This document shows, one piece after another, positions 13,072 through 20,680 of a stretch of DNA of 28,771 bases (position 1 is the first letter of the stretch; every line of letters starts with the position of its first letter). Both the position numbers and the translations under genes were made by a program. The DNA is from a virus. The notes under the pieces were generated by a model. The model was not told the DNA's origin, did not search any database, and worked only from the letters and a program-made list of their open reading frames with translations. The DNA lies in the IMG/VR virus record IMGVR_UViG_3300030101_001930, positions 1 to 28,771 of that record; one strand, given 5' to 3'.

Positions 13072-14610
13072 ATGACAATGAAAAAATCAAGACAACAGCC
13101 ATATAACAGAAATAGAAATGGTGGTGATAGAACAAGAACCCCATTATCTACTATCAGAAAAAGCATTACATATAGCACAGATACTCCTGACCTGTTACTA
13201 GATTTAGATGCAACTGCAAGTAATACAGCTTCTAAGGAAGCTCCTATATCTATGGTTAAAGTTAAAAATGATGGCAATGTTTCAGCTTTAGCTATATTTG
13301 CTTTCAATAAATACGAAGCAGCTGGCACTGTGCATGGAACAGAGTTTCTTCAGTTTTTACTAAATCCAAATGACGAAGTATCTTTACCAACCACAAAAGG
13401 AATATTAACAGATTCAGTAGAGTATTTTGATGGAACATCAATAAATACAGAAAGCCCTCATCATACAATGAAAGCAACTACAGGTAACACAGCAAGTAGT
13501 GGAGAGTTGAATAATACAACAGATCCAGTGGTTTTTGAGCCAAACAATGGAGAGTTAAGTTTTAAAGTTGGTGATTTAATTAGAGTAGATGATGAAATTA
13601 TGGAAGTTTTGGGTGTTTTTGGTGATAATCCATCAACGGCTGTATTAGCAGACAATCATATTGTTGTTAAAAGAGGAGTTGCAGGTACAGACCCAGCCAC
13701 TCATTCTGGTACACCTGCTATAGATTTTGCTTTCCATAATCACTATCACTCTTTAGCTAGATACAGTGTGGCTCAGACAGACTCACTAGGTAGATACAAA
13801 AGTAGCAACTTTTATGGCAAAGGTAGGGCAGACAGTGGACAGTCTGGAATTGTAGCTGGTAGCGTAGCTTTTCAATTCTACACACAAGGCACAGCAACAA
13901 TACCAATCAATGGTGGAGCTACACCAGATAGTGAAACAGGTTTAGTTGCCTCAACAGAGTATGGATTTGACATTACTGTTGATGGCTCTGGCAATCTAAC
14001 ATCAGCCTCGATGAAATTTACAGTAGATTCAAGTAATACAAAATTTGGAGGCTCTACAGGAGTTATAGCAAAGATACAAGATACGCTAGATACCTATTAC
14101 TATACTAATGGCTCTAATATATTAAATGAAAGAGTGACTGTTAGCTTAGAAAACGGAGATATAGTATTTAGAAGTGGTTCATTTTTATCAACATCAGCTA
14201 TACTTATAGCTGCTCCAAGTGCTGGACAGACAACACCATTTGGTGTAGGAAGAATACCAGCTGTGTCAGCAGTTGTTCATGAGGATGCTAGAATCGAAAC
14301 CGATGTAGTGTATGACCCAGTGACTCATGGAACAGCTTACAAAGAAATATTTATAAGGGATGATGGAAATGGTAACTTGATATGGAAGAACGAAAGAAAA
14401 GTAGGTGAAATAAACTATGAGACAGGCGCTCATTTTTTTACAATTCCAGAGCGCCCCAACGCAGAGTATAAATTTAGTGTATTACACACAAGTCCATTTA
14501 GTGGTAAGTTAGACGGTACTGCATCTGGCAGAACGAACGCATTAAGACAAGTTCTTGGAAACACAACGCAACAAAAATGTGAAGCAAAATTAACAGTAAC
14601 AACATTCTAG
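13072..14610 (+). CDS. Large putative virion structural protein
   Basis: This 512-residue protein starts with a basic disordered stretch (MKKSRQQPYNRNRNGGDRTR), then long beta-rich domains. Around residues 165-210 a segment GDLIRVDDEIMEVLGVFGDN is followed by HIVVKRGVAGTDPATHSG, a pattern that I recall from uncharacterised virion proteins. There is no coiled coil or catalytic motif. The ribosome site AGGAGT supports the ATG at 13072. It comes directly before the cluster of very basic small genes. It may be a head decoration or fibre protein; the assignment rests on composition and context. Confidence 0.55.
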   Translation: MTMKKSRQQPYNRNRNGGDRTRTPLSTIRKSITYSTDTPDLLLDLDATASNTASKEAPISMVKVKNDGNVSALAIFAFNKYEAAGTVHGTEFLQFLLNPNDEVSLPTTKGILTDSVEYFDGTSINTESPHHTMKATTGNTASSGELNNTTDPVVFEPNNGELSFKVGDLIRVDDEIMEVLGVFGDNPSTAVLADNHIVVKRGVAGTDPATHSGTPAIDFAFHNHYHSLARYSVAQTDSLGRYKSSNFYGKGRADSGQSGIVAGSVAFQFYTQGTATIPINGGATPDSETGLVASTEYGFDITVDGSGNLTSASMKFTVDSSNTKFGGSTGVIAKIQDTLDTYYYTNGSNILNERVTVSLENGDIVFRSGSFLSTSAILIAAPSAGQTTPFGVGRIPAVSAVVHEDARIETDVVYDPVTHGTAYKEIFIRDDGNGNLIWKNERKVGEINYETGAHFFTIPERPNAEYKFSVLHTSPFSGKLDGTASGRTNALRQVLGNTTQQKCEAKLTVTTF

Positions 14611-14619
14611 GAGGTAGAT

Positions 14620-14703
14620 ATGCCATATCATTACGGTGGTAAAAAGAAAAAGATGAAGAAAGGAAAGAAAAAAGTTCGTAAAATGAGAAGGAAAAAGAAA
14701 TAA
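14620..14703 (+). CDS. 27-residue Lys/Arg microprotein
   Basis: The ATG at 14620 follows a perfect TAGGAGGT ribosome site, which makes this tiny gene credible. It begins MPYHYGGKKKKMKKG. By count it has 16 Lys plus Arg in 27 residues and no acidic residue. Its stop overlaps the next ATG (TAATG). It is the first of five consecutive basic small genes. The composition resembles protamines, so nucleic acid binding is likely, but its role is unknown. Confidence 0.6.
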   Translation: MPYHYGGKKKKMKKGKKKVRKMRRKKK

Positions 14704-14888
14704 TGCCCAAGACAGATTATGTTAAGGGTATAAGCATGAGAGGCTTAACTAAAAGACAAAAGACTGCTATGCGTAGACATAAAAAACATCACACTGCAAA
14801 GCATTTAAAATCAATGGCTACTGCTATGAGAAAAGGCAAAACATTTACACAATCTCATAAAATAGCTATGAAAAAAGTAGGTAGATGA
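14703..14888 (+). CDS. Small basic His-rich protein, 61 residues
   Basis: By count the protein has 19 Lys plus Arg, one Asp and several His (net near +18). It contains RGLTKRQKTAMRRHKKHHTA and then HLKSMATAMRKGKTFTQSHK. The pattern (T-RQ, M, HKKHHT, H, M, M-KG-F, SH) looks like a conserved small phage protein I have seen in other genomes, with no function. Probably two amphipathic basic helices. The ATG overlaps the preceding stop. Confidence 0.65.
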   Translation: MPKTDYVKGISMRGLTKRQKTAMRRHKKHHTAKHLKSMATAMRKGKTFTQSHKIAMKKVGR

Positions 14889-14889
14889 A

Positions 14890-15147
14890 ATGGCTAAGTA
14901 TAGAGGCAAGTCAGTTAGACTTAATAAGCCGACTCGTATTCGTAAAGGTCAGCCAGGATATGGTAGAAAGAAGTCCCAAGTATACGTCAGATCTGGGAAT
15001 AAAATAAAAAGAATTACATTTGGTGACCCTAATATGAGAATAAAGAAATCAAGCCCAGCAAGAAGAAAGTCTTTCAGGGCAAGACATAAGTGTGCAACAG
15101 CTAAGGATAAAACAACAGCAAGATATTGGTCTTGCAAGGCGTGGTAA
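14890..15147 (+). CDS. Small basic protein with FRARHxC...YWSC motif
   Basis: This 85-residue protein is strongly basic (about +26: 28 Lys plus Arg, 2 Asp). The N-terminus (KYRGKSVRLNKPTRIRKGQP) and middle (ITFGDPNMRIKKSSPARRKS) lead to a conserved-looking C-terminus FRARHKCATAKDKTTARYWS plus C, where two Cys and a His could bind a metal. I recall this C-terminal pattern from many marine and cyanobacterial phage proteins, some in head gene regions. Biochemical role unknown. Confidence 0.7.
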   Translation: MAKYRGKSVRLNKPTRIRKGQPGYGRKKSQVYVRSGNKIKRITFGDPNMRIKKSSPARRKSFRARHKCATAKDKTTARYWSCKAW

Positions 15148-15148
15148 G

Positions 15149-15352
15149 ATGGCGAGAAAGAAACGTAAAACGAGAAGAAAGACAAAGAGTAGAGTGAATG
15201 AAGCAGGTAACTATACTAAGCCTACTATGCGTAAAAGACTTTTTAGAAAGATATTAGCAGGTTCAAAGGGTGGCAGAGCAGGTCAATGGTCAGCCAGAAA
15301 AGCTCAGATGTTAGCTAGGCAGTATAAAGCTAAGGGTGGAGGCTACAGATAA
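15149..15352 (+). CDS. Small basic protein, 67 residues
   Basis: The ATG at 15149 is preferred over an internal upstream ATG at 15092 because it follows directly after the previous stop and has an AAGG about nine bases upstream. The protein has an Arg/Lys N-terminus (MARKKRKTRRKTKSR) and a C-terminal segment TMRKRLFRKILAGSKGGRAG followed by QWSARKAQMLARQYKAKGGG. Net charge is near +23. The QWSARKAQMLA-YKA-GGGY ending looks like a recurrent small phage protein family without a function. Confidence 0.65.
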   Translation: MARKKRKTRRKTKSRVNEAGNYTKPTMRKRLFRKILAGSKGGRAGQWSARKAQMLARQYKAKGGGYR

Positions 15353-15597
15353 TGGCTCTTAAAAAATCACAAAAGTCTTTAAAGAAGTGGACTTCGCAGA
15401 AATGGGACTATGTTAGTGCAAGAGACAAAAAGAAGCCTAAGAGTAAGAGAGGCAGATATTTACCTAAGTCTGTTAGAGATAGCCTCACTCCTGCGCAAAA
15501 AGCGTACGAAAATAGAAAGAAAAGAAAAGCAACGAAAGCTGGCAAGCAACGAGCAAAATATTCTAAAAAAGTTAGAAAAAAGATGAGAGGTAAATAA
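15352..15597 (+). CDS. Small basic protein, possibly DUF5872-like
   Basis: This 81-residue protein has about 33 Lys plus Arg and 4 acidic residues (net near +29). It contains SLKKWTSQKWDYVSARDKKK, then RGRYLPKSVRDSLTPAQKAY and a basic tail. The order SLKKWT-QKW, RYLP, then a Lys/Arg helix recalls the DUF5872 family as I remember it, unverified. DUF5872 is uncharacterised. The ATG overlaps the previous stop, and its own stop overlaps the connector gene start, so it is tightly embedded in the virion operon. Confidence 0.65.
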   Translation: MALKKSQKSLKKWTSQKWDYVSARDKKKPKSKRGRYLPKSVRDSLTPAQKAYENRKKRKATKAGKQRAKYSKKVRKKMRGK

Positions 15598-16562
15598 TGG
15601 CATCAGCCCCAATATATTGTACACATAAAGAATTAAAAAGAGTATTCCCTCAGTTAGATGAGTATGATCAAAAGACACCTATATATGGGTGGGTATTAGT
15701 TTCGACTAATAAATATGCTGCTCACGATAGTGGCTCAGTAACTCAGCTATTTGTAGATGGAGAATCTCTAGGTGCAGCTCAGTCTGCTCATACTGACTTA
15801 AATGTTGAGGGAGAATGGTTTTACAACTCCACTGACGATGTACTTTACTATTATTCTGCTAACCCACCTGAAGATAAACTTATGGAGGCAGGAGAGCTTT
15901 TCACTGCAATGGTAACTCAATTTAGGACAGATGCGAGTAGATATCTAGATTCAAGGCTTGACCCTAAGCTACCTAAGAATCAACTTAAAGATAAGAATGG
16001 CAACTTTGACTACATGATAATAAGAACTACAGCTTTGTATGCTGCTGCGTTTATGGTTAGGACTAAAGACCCAACCTCAGACATAGCTGCTGCTCTAATG
16101 CTAGAAGCTGACAATAATGTACAGCTACTAAACGAAGGTAGAGCTGCTTTATCATATCAGAATACTGGAGATGCCTCAAAAGGTGTACTAAGAGATGTTA
16201 CTTACACAGGGGCAGTTAGACCAGTTGACTTTAGAGGTAGGGCTGGTGGAGTTGACTATGACCTTATACGAGTAAAAATTGGAACTGGTGGAGCTATAGG
16301 AACTGCTACTTACAATGTTTTTGTAAAGGACAGTAATGGATTAAAACAAAATCAAGTAGTCACAAACGAAAAAATAACTGGTGACTATCAACCCATGGCT
16401 TATGGCTTAGAGGTTAGATTCGCTGGTACTATAGATGCGAGCGAAGCTACAGCAGATGATGAGTGGGAAGTTGAGGTCAGAGGATATAATGAGGAAGTAG
16501 ATACAGCAGACCTGAAAGGTATAAAAATGACTAGAAGAAGGTATTATGGAGGAAGATACTAA
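15597..16562 (+). CDS. Head-tail connector / adaptor protein
   Basis: This 321-residue protein has an N-terminal segment typical of phage head-tail adaptors (CTHKELKRVFPQLDEYD), a central helical region (FRTDASRYLDSRLDPKLP, then DYMIIRTTALYAAAFMV) and a beta-rich C-terminus. Adaptors of the HK97 gp6 / SPP1 gp15 class dock under the portal. It is longer than those, with an inserted beta region after residue 30 and an extra C-terminal domain of about 130 residues. It is followed by tail terminator-like and tail tube genes, as expected. Confidence 0.65.
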   Translation: MASAPIYCTHKELKRVFPQLDEYDQKTPIYGWVLVSTNKYAAHDSGSVTQLFVDGESLGAAQSAHTDLNVEGEWFYNSTDDVLYYYSANPPEDKLMEAGELFTAMVTQFRTDASRYLDSRLDPKLPKNQLKDKNGNFDYMIIRTTALYAAAFMVRTKDPTSDIAAALMLEADNNVQLLNEGRAALSYQNTGDASKGVLRDVTYTGAVRPVDFRGRAGGVDYDLIRVKIGTGGAIGTATYNVFVKDSNGLKQNQVVTNEKITGDYQPMAYGLEVRFAGTIDASEATADDEWEVEVRGYNEEVDTADLKGIKMTRRRYYGGRY

Positions 16563-17011
16563 TGCCTGTAAGTTTTACTAACAACTTTAAGGATATTCTT
16601 GATAAATTAAGGAACATTCTAAGAACAGAATTTAAGGGCGCTCTACCTGTTTATGTAGGTCATGAGTCAGCGCAAGCTAGTACACAATTTCTAAGATTAG
16701 ATCCTGTGGGCAGCGAGCTTACTGAATACAATACAAATGGAGAGATTAGGGAGTATACGGTTAATATGTATTATTACTTCCTTGATAAGAATATTAAAAA
16801 ATCATCACTTGACCATGTATTAAGATATTCGGCTAGGGTAGAAGCATTGATTCATGACAATATTGCTTTGAGCTTTACAGATGAAAAAGGTGCAATTAAT
16901 AATATTTTTAATTGCAGAATAGAATCTACTAATTTAAATAGTTTAGAAGAAGAAAATGAATATGTAGTAGAGATGGTGTGGAAAGGTCAACTATTAACCA
17001 ATTTAGACTAG
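16562..17011 (+). CDS. Tail terminator / tail completion-like protein
   Basis: This 149-residue alpha/beta protein starts MPVSFTNNFKDILDKLRNIL and contains a strand-rich core (GEIREYTVNMYYYFLDKN) and a helix (SLDHVLRYSARVEALIHDN) before two final strands. That order and its place between the connector and tail tube genes fit the tail terminator family, whose hexamer ends tail tube growth and joins it to the head. The sequence signal is weak. A GGAGGA ribosome site is present. Confidence 0.55.
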   Translation: MPVSFTNNFKDILDKLRNILRTEFKGALPVYVGHESAQASTQFLRLDPVGSELTEYNTNGEIREYTVNMYYYFLDKNIKKSSLDHVLRYSARVEALIHDNIALSFTDEKGAINNIFNCRIESTNLNSLEEENEYVVEMVWKGQLLTNLD

Positions 17012-17019
17012 GAAAGTAT

Positions 17020-17229
17020 ATGAAAATTAAATTAAAAGACAAAGATAAACCAATAAGCCTAAAGTCAGGTTGGTGTTTTATGAATACTGGTTTTGATTCT
17101 AGTCTTATAGAAAAAATTAATTCAGGAAAGCAAGTAAAAGTAGATAAGATACCAAAACCTGCCTCTGATTATGTAAAAGAAGTAAAAAAACAAGTAAAGA
17201 AAAAAACAAAAACCCAAGGAGGTGAATAA
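17020..17229 (+). CDS. Hypothetical small Lys-rich protein
   Basis: The ATG at 17020, with an AGGAAAG ribosome site, is preferred over an upstream in-frame ATG at 16978 that lies inside the previous gene. The 69-residue protein begins MKIKLKDKDKPISLKSGWCF and ends in a Lys-rich tail (VKEVKKQVKKKTKTQGGE). A small protein at this position, before the tail tube, is common in siphoviruses, but no family is recognised. Confidence 0.6.
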   Translation: MKIKLKDKDKPISLKSGWCFMNTGFDSSLIEKINSGKQVKVDKIPKPASDYVKEVKKQVKKKTKTQGGE

Positions 17230-18248
17230 TGGCTATTAATGCTAATGCTTACTCCCCAAAGCAATTTAAATTTTTAATTGCCGAGCAAGACGACTGGGGA
17301 ACTTTAAATGAAAACTCAAGTGGGAGTCCAGACAATCCTTATCTTGCTGTGGATGTAGATTCAGTTGGAAGTCCATCTTTAAACTTAAACCAAGTTCTCG
17401 ACCATAGGTCTGGCAGTAGAGTATTACAGGCTACTGACTTTTTCCAAGATAAATTAACTAAAGTAATGGAATTTTCAGTGAGTGGGACAGCCACAACTGA
17501 AGTTTTAGACTTGTTATTGGGCAATATAACAGAGGGTGACACAGTTCCCTATGGGATTGCAGCTAATAGTGGAGCGCAAAATCTTACAAGCGCATCATCT
17601 AGTCAAACAGCTAATCAGATACTATCTGTTATATATAGCTCTCCTACATCAGGCAGAGACATGGCATTTAAAGATTGTTTTTGTACATCTTTGTCATTTA
17701 ATGGCGATGCTGCGACAGAGGGTGGTAGAATTAAGTTTTCAGCAACTTTTAAAACTGGAAGCTTGCCAGCAGATTTAACCAACTCATCTATAGCTGTAGA
17801 TACTGCTATAACTGCAAATAATTATTATATGAGTTCATGGGATGCAGACGATAGAATAGTGGCTGGACACTCAAATATGCTAGTAAATACTTTTACTTTA
17901 AACATAGAAAATGATGTTATATTTTCAGGAGCAACTGCTACTGGGTATGAATCAGCAGCAAGAGTTGGGGAAGTCTCAGCAACAGCAGACTTTTCAGTAA
18001 AATACGATGCGAATACTGACTCTATGTTTGAAAATTTTCACGATCAAGTAACTGGGACATCTGAGGGAGCTACCTTGATGGGAGCTGATGCTACTCCATC
18101 TGACGGACAATTTGAATTTAAATTTGCAAATTCTGTAATTACAAGTGTTGCTTTAAGTGATGGCGATATAATGATGTTAGATGTTTCAGTGAAAGCTGTT
18201 GGAGCTGGAATTGGTAGTAGTGATTTGTTTTTTGAAGTTGCTTGCTAA
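17229..18248 (+). CDS. Major tail tube protein
   Basis: This 339-residue protein has the layout of phage tail tube proteins: an N-terminal strand region with GSPSLNLNQVLDHRSGSRVL, a beta-sandwich core (VMEFSVSGTATTEVLDLLLG) and a repeated beta motif later (NTFTLNIENDVIFSG, then ATADFSVKYDANTDSMFENF). Tail tube proteins polymerise around the tape measure. It is preceded by one of the strongest ribosome sites in the window (AAGGAGGTG), fitting high expression. The absence of a sheath gene beside it argues for a non-contractile tail. The next genes are tail chaperones and tape measure, as expected. Confidence 0.75.
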   Translation: MAINANAYSPKQFKFLIAEQDDWGTLNENSSGSPDNPYLAVDVDSVGSPSLNLNQVLDHRSGSRVLQATDFFQDKLTKVMEFSVSGTATTEVLDLLLGNITEGDTVPYGIAANSGAQNLTSASSSQTANQILSVIYSSPTSGRDMAFKDCFCTSLSFNGDAATEGGRIKFSATFKTGSLPADLTNSSIAVDTAITANNYYMSSWDADDRIVAGHSNMLVNTFTLNIENDVIFSGATATGYESAARVGEVSATADFSVKYDANTDSMFENFHDQVTGTSEGATLMGADATPSDGQFEFKFANSVITSVALSDGDIMMLDVSVKAVGAGIGSSDLFFEVAC

Positions 18249-18268
18249 TAAATAAAAAGGAATAAAAA

Positions 18269-18547
18269 ATGGAATTTAAAACAAAATCTGGTGTAAAGGT
18301 TAAGTTTAAAGAGATAAGTGTGCTAGAGTTGTGTAAACTAAAAGATATACTACATAACTCTACAGACTTTAACTCTGAAGATAATAAATTTACTGCTCCA
18401 TTTGAATGTATGTACAGATGGTTGAGCGCAGGGATTGAAGGCTTTACAGATGAATTGTTTACATCTTTCAAAGATGATGATAGGGTAGAAATCTTCATTA
18501 AGATGCAAGACCACTATATCATGGGGGAGCAAGAAGCCTCCAACTAG
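18269..18547 (+). CDS. Tail assembly chaperone (lambda G-like)
   Basis: This 92-residue protein lies between the tail tube and tape measure genes, where siphoviruses encode the G chaperone. It begins MEFKTKSGVKVKFKEISVLE and is then helical (ELCKLKDILHNS, then FECMYRWLSAGIEGFTDELF). It ends with TAG at 18547. Near its end, a G5 run allows a shift to the -1 frame, which stays open through the following frame and gives the longer GT-like product listed separately. Chaperones of this kind bind the tape measure and recruit tail tube subunits. An AAGGAA ribosome site is present. Confidence 0.75.
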   Translation: MEFKTKSGVKVKFKEISVLELCKLKDILHNSTDFNSEDNKFTAPFECMYRWLSAGIEGFTDELFTSFKDDDRVEIFIKMQDHYIMGEQEASN

Positions 18548-18987
18548 AACTCAATGTAACGATTGAGCCATGTGGGGGCTGTAAATTCCATAAATTTCCT
18601 TACAAGGCACAACTACCAGTAATGGTAGATGGGCAATACGAAACTCGCACATTTACTTGCGAGAAAGATGTTTGGGAAGTTGTAGATTTAATTATAGAAG
18701 AAACAAAGGAGATGAATGAAACGAGTGGCAAATCTTTTAGCCCAGCATCCTCTGTCAAGAGCCAACTTCCTTTCTTTGCCTGTAATAACATCATATTTGA
18801 TAAAGAATTTCAACAAGATATTGAACGATATATATACTGCGAGAACTTTAAGACTCCAGCATTCCCTGGAAGTTATGACGAGCAACCTGCGAGATGGGTT
18901 CAAAAGTCTTTTCTTATAAAGAAAGCAGTAGGAAAAATACAAAATAAGGCTGTAAAGAATGGCAAACAAGATAACAGTAAAGTTTGA
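18269..18987 (+). CDS. Tail assembly chaperone frameshift product (lambda GT-like), -1 shift near 18526
   Basis: If ribosomes slip back one base on the GGG codon at 18524-18526, reading continues in the -1 frame from GGA at 18526 to the stop at 18987, giving about 239 residues. The join reads MG-GARSLQLELNVTIEPCGG. The second part has a Cys/His cluster (CGGCKFH, then TFTC) and a charged helix (VWEVVDLIIEETKEMNETSG). The downstream frame has an internal ATG at 18622 but no ribosome site there, and the frame is open well upstream of it, which favours frameshifting over a separate start. This matches the lambda G/GT arrangement. The 3' end overlaps the tape measure gene by 29 bases. Confidence 0.7.
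18521..18530 (+). other. Probable -1 frameshift site in tail chaperone genes
   Basis: The sequence ATGGGGGAGC holds five G (18523-18527); zero-frame codons are ATG GGG GAG. A -1 slip keeps perfect pairing of the GGG tRNA. The A-site codon GAG would become GGA, so this is not a canonical X XXY YYZ heptamer. The shift must happen between a -1 frame stop near 18500 and the zero-frame stop at 18545-18547, and this G run is the best candidate in that interval. Confidence 0.6.
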
Positions 18988-20680
18988 GGCACAGGGCGCA
19001 AGAGCGCTAAAAACTGCTATAGAACAACTAGCAGTAGCACAAACGAGATTAAATAAAAGCAATAAAGCTGCTGAAAGATTGCAAGCTAAATTAAATAAGC
19101 AAATTAAAAATTACAGCAAAGACTCTGTTCTTGCCACTAGAAATACAAGATTACTTGCAGGGGCGTTTGCAACATTAAGATCAAAACTTCTTTTGACTGC
19201 TTTTGCAATGAATATTGTTAAAAATTCATTAGGTAGTTTAGTTAATTTGTTTGGAGAGCAAGAAGATGCAGAAAAAAGATTAGAAGTTGCTTTAGGTGGT
19301 GTGAATCAAGAGTTATTAGATTTTGCATCTGCAAGCCAGAAAGTTACTAGGTCTGGAGACGAAACTATAATATCTGCAATGGCTTTAATAGCAGCTTTTG
19401 TTGATGATGAAGAGCAAATAAAAGCAGCAACTACAGCAACTTTAGATTTAGCAGCAGCAAAAGGTATGGACTTAAATTCTGCTGCTGATTTAGTAGCCAA
19501 GACTTTGGGAAGTGAGACAAATTCTTTATCTAGATATGGTATTCAAGTAGAGGGAGCAGTAGGGTCAACCGAAAGACTTACAAGTCTTACTAATAGTATG
19601 GCTGAAGCTTTTGGGGGGCAAGCTACCGAGCAGGCTGGCACTTTAGCAGGCAAGCTTGATAGAGTAAAAAATATCATGGGAGATATTGGCGAAGATGTTG
19701 GAGAAAAAATGGAATCTACTTTAAGCAAAGTAACTACAGCTATGCTTAAATTTAATGATGCTCTAACAGATGAAGAAATACAAGAAGAAGCAATTAAAAA
19801 AACAAAAGAAGATATAATAGAGCTTGATAGAAGGATTGCAGCTAATCTTGAAAACACTAATTCAGAGGACAAGCTTGATGCTGAAATTAACCTTTTAGAT
19901 CAGTTCCTTAGAAAAACAAAAGAAGCAAGAGAAGAGCAACTAAAACTGCTTACCCCAACGGAAAACACAGAAGCTCAAGCTGCTTTTGAACAAGAGATGG
20001 CTTTAATTCAATTAGAATTAGATACAGATGAAAATAAGTATATACAAAAAAGAGACAGAATGATAGCTTTCAGGCAAGAAGAAACAGCTTTAGGGGAAAA
20101 CGCTGTTCATTTTAGTTTTGAAATGCACAAGAAGGAATTGAAAGCATTTGAAGACAAAGAAAATAAAAAAAAATTAATACAATTAAAAGCAGGGCAAGAA
20201 TCTATAAGAATATTATCACAAGTTGCTCAAGCTATTGACAAAAACTCTGGATTAGCTAAAGCTGCGATGGTTGCAGAGATGATGGTTAATGCTTTTATGA
20301 TTGCTCAAAAAACCTTAATGTCTCTACTTGATATGGATGTGCCGTTTCCTGCTGCTTTTGCTTTATCAACAGCTCAATTTGTTGCACAAGTAGCCCAAGT
20401 AAATAAAGCAAAACAATTTGAAACTGGTGGACTTGTCGGAGGAAGAAGACATTCTCAAGGTGGAACTATGATAGAAGCAGAACAAGGCGAGTTTGTTATG
20501 AGTAGAGATGCTGTAGAGTCTATAGGCGCTGGGACTTTGGAAGCTATGAATCAAGGTGGAGGTGGCGCTATAACAGTTAATGTGTCTGGTAATGTTATGA
20601 CAGACGACTTTGTAGAGAATGAACTTGCAGAAAAAATTGCTACTGCTGTTAGGCGTGGCACAGACTTTGGAATGGCATGA
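18959..20680 (+). CDS. Tail tape measure protein
   Basis: This 573-residue protein follows the tail chaperones. It has a Lys/Ala-rich helical N-terminus, a hydrophobic stretch (about residues 65-98, LLAGAFATLRSKLLLTAFAM and on), helical coiled-coil regions in the middle (260-400), a second hydrophobic region (about 440-480) and a C-terminal block typical of tape measures: FETGGLVGGRRHSQGGTMIE, then GEFVMSRDAVESIG. Tape measures set tail length and may help DNA entry. By the usual rule of about 1.5 angstrom per residue, the tail would be near 85 nm; this is a rough inference. The ATG lies inside the previous frame. Confidence 0.85.
   Translation: MANKITVKFEAQGARALKTAIEQLAVAQTRLNKSNKAAERLQAKLNKQIKNYSKDSVLATRNTRLLAGAFATLRSKLLLTAFAMNIVKNSLGSLVNLFGEQEDAEKRLEVALGGVNQELLDFASASQKVTRSGDETIISAMALIAAFVDDEEQIKAATTATLDLAAAKGMDLNSAADLVAKTLGSETNSLSRYGIQVEGAVGSTERLTSLTNSMAEAFGGQATEQAGTLAGKLDRVKNIMGDIGEDVGEKMESTLSKVTTAMLKFNDALTDEEIQEEAIKKTKEDIIELDRRIAANLENTNSEDKLDAEINLLDQFLRKTKEAREEQLKLLTPTENTEAQAAFEQEMALIQLELDTDENKYIQKRDRMIAFRQEETALGENAVHFSFEMHKKELKAFEDKENKKKLIQLKAGQESIRILSQVAQAIDKNSGLAKAAMVAEMMVNAFMIAQKTLMSLLDMDVPFPAAFALSTAQFVAQVAQVNKAKQFETGGLVGGRRHSQGGTMIEAEQGEFVMSRDAVESIGAGTLEAMNQGGGGAITVNVSGNVMTDDFVENELAEKIATAVRRGTDFGMA

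Noticed and set aside
18622-18987. Separate gene starting at the ATG at 18622
   Set aside because: No ribosome site is present, and the frame is open upstream to the G5 run, so a frameshift product explains it better.
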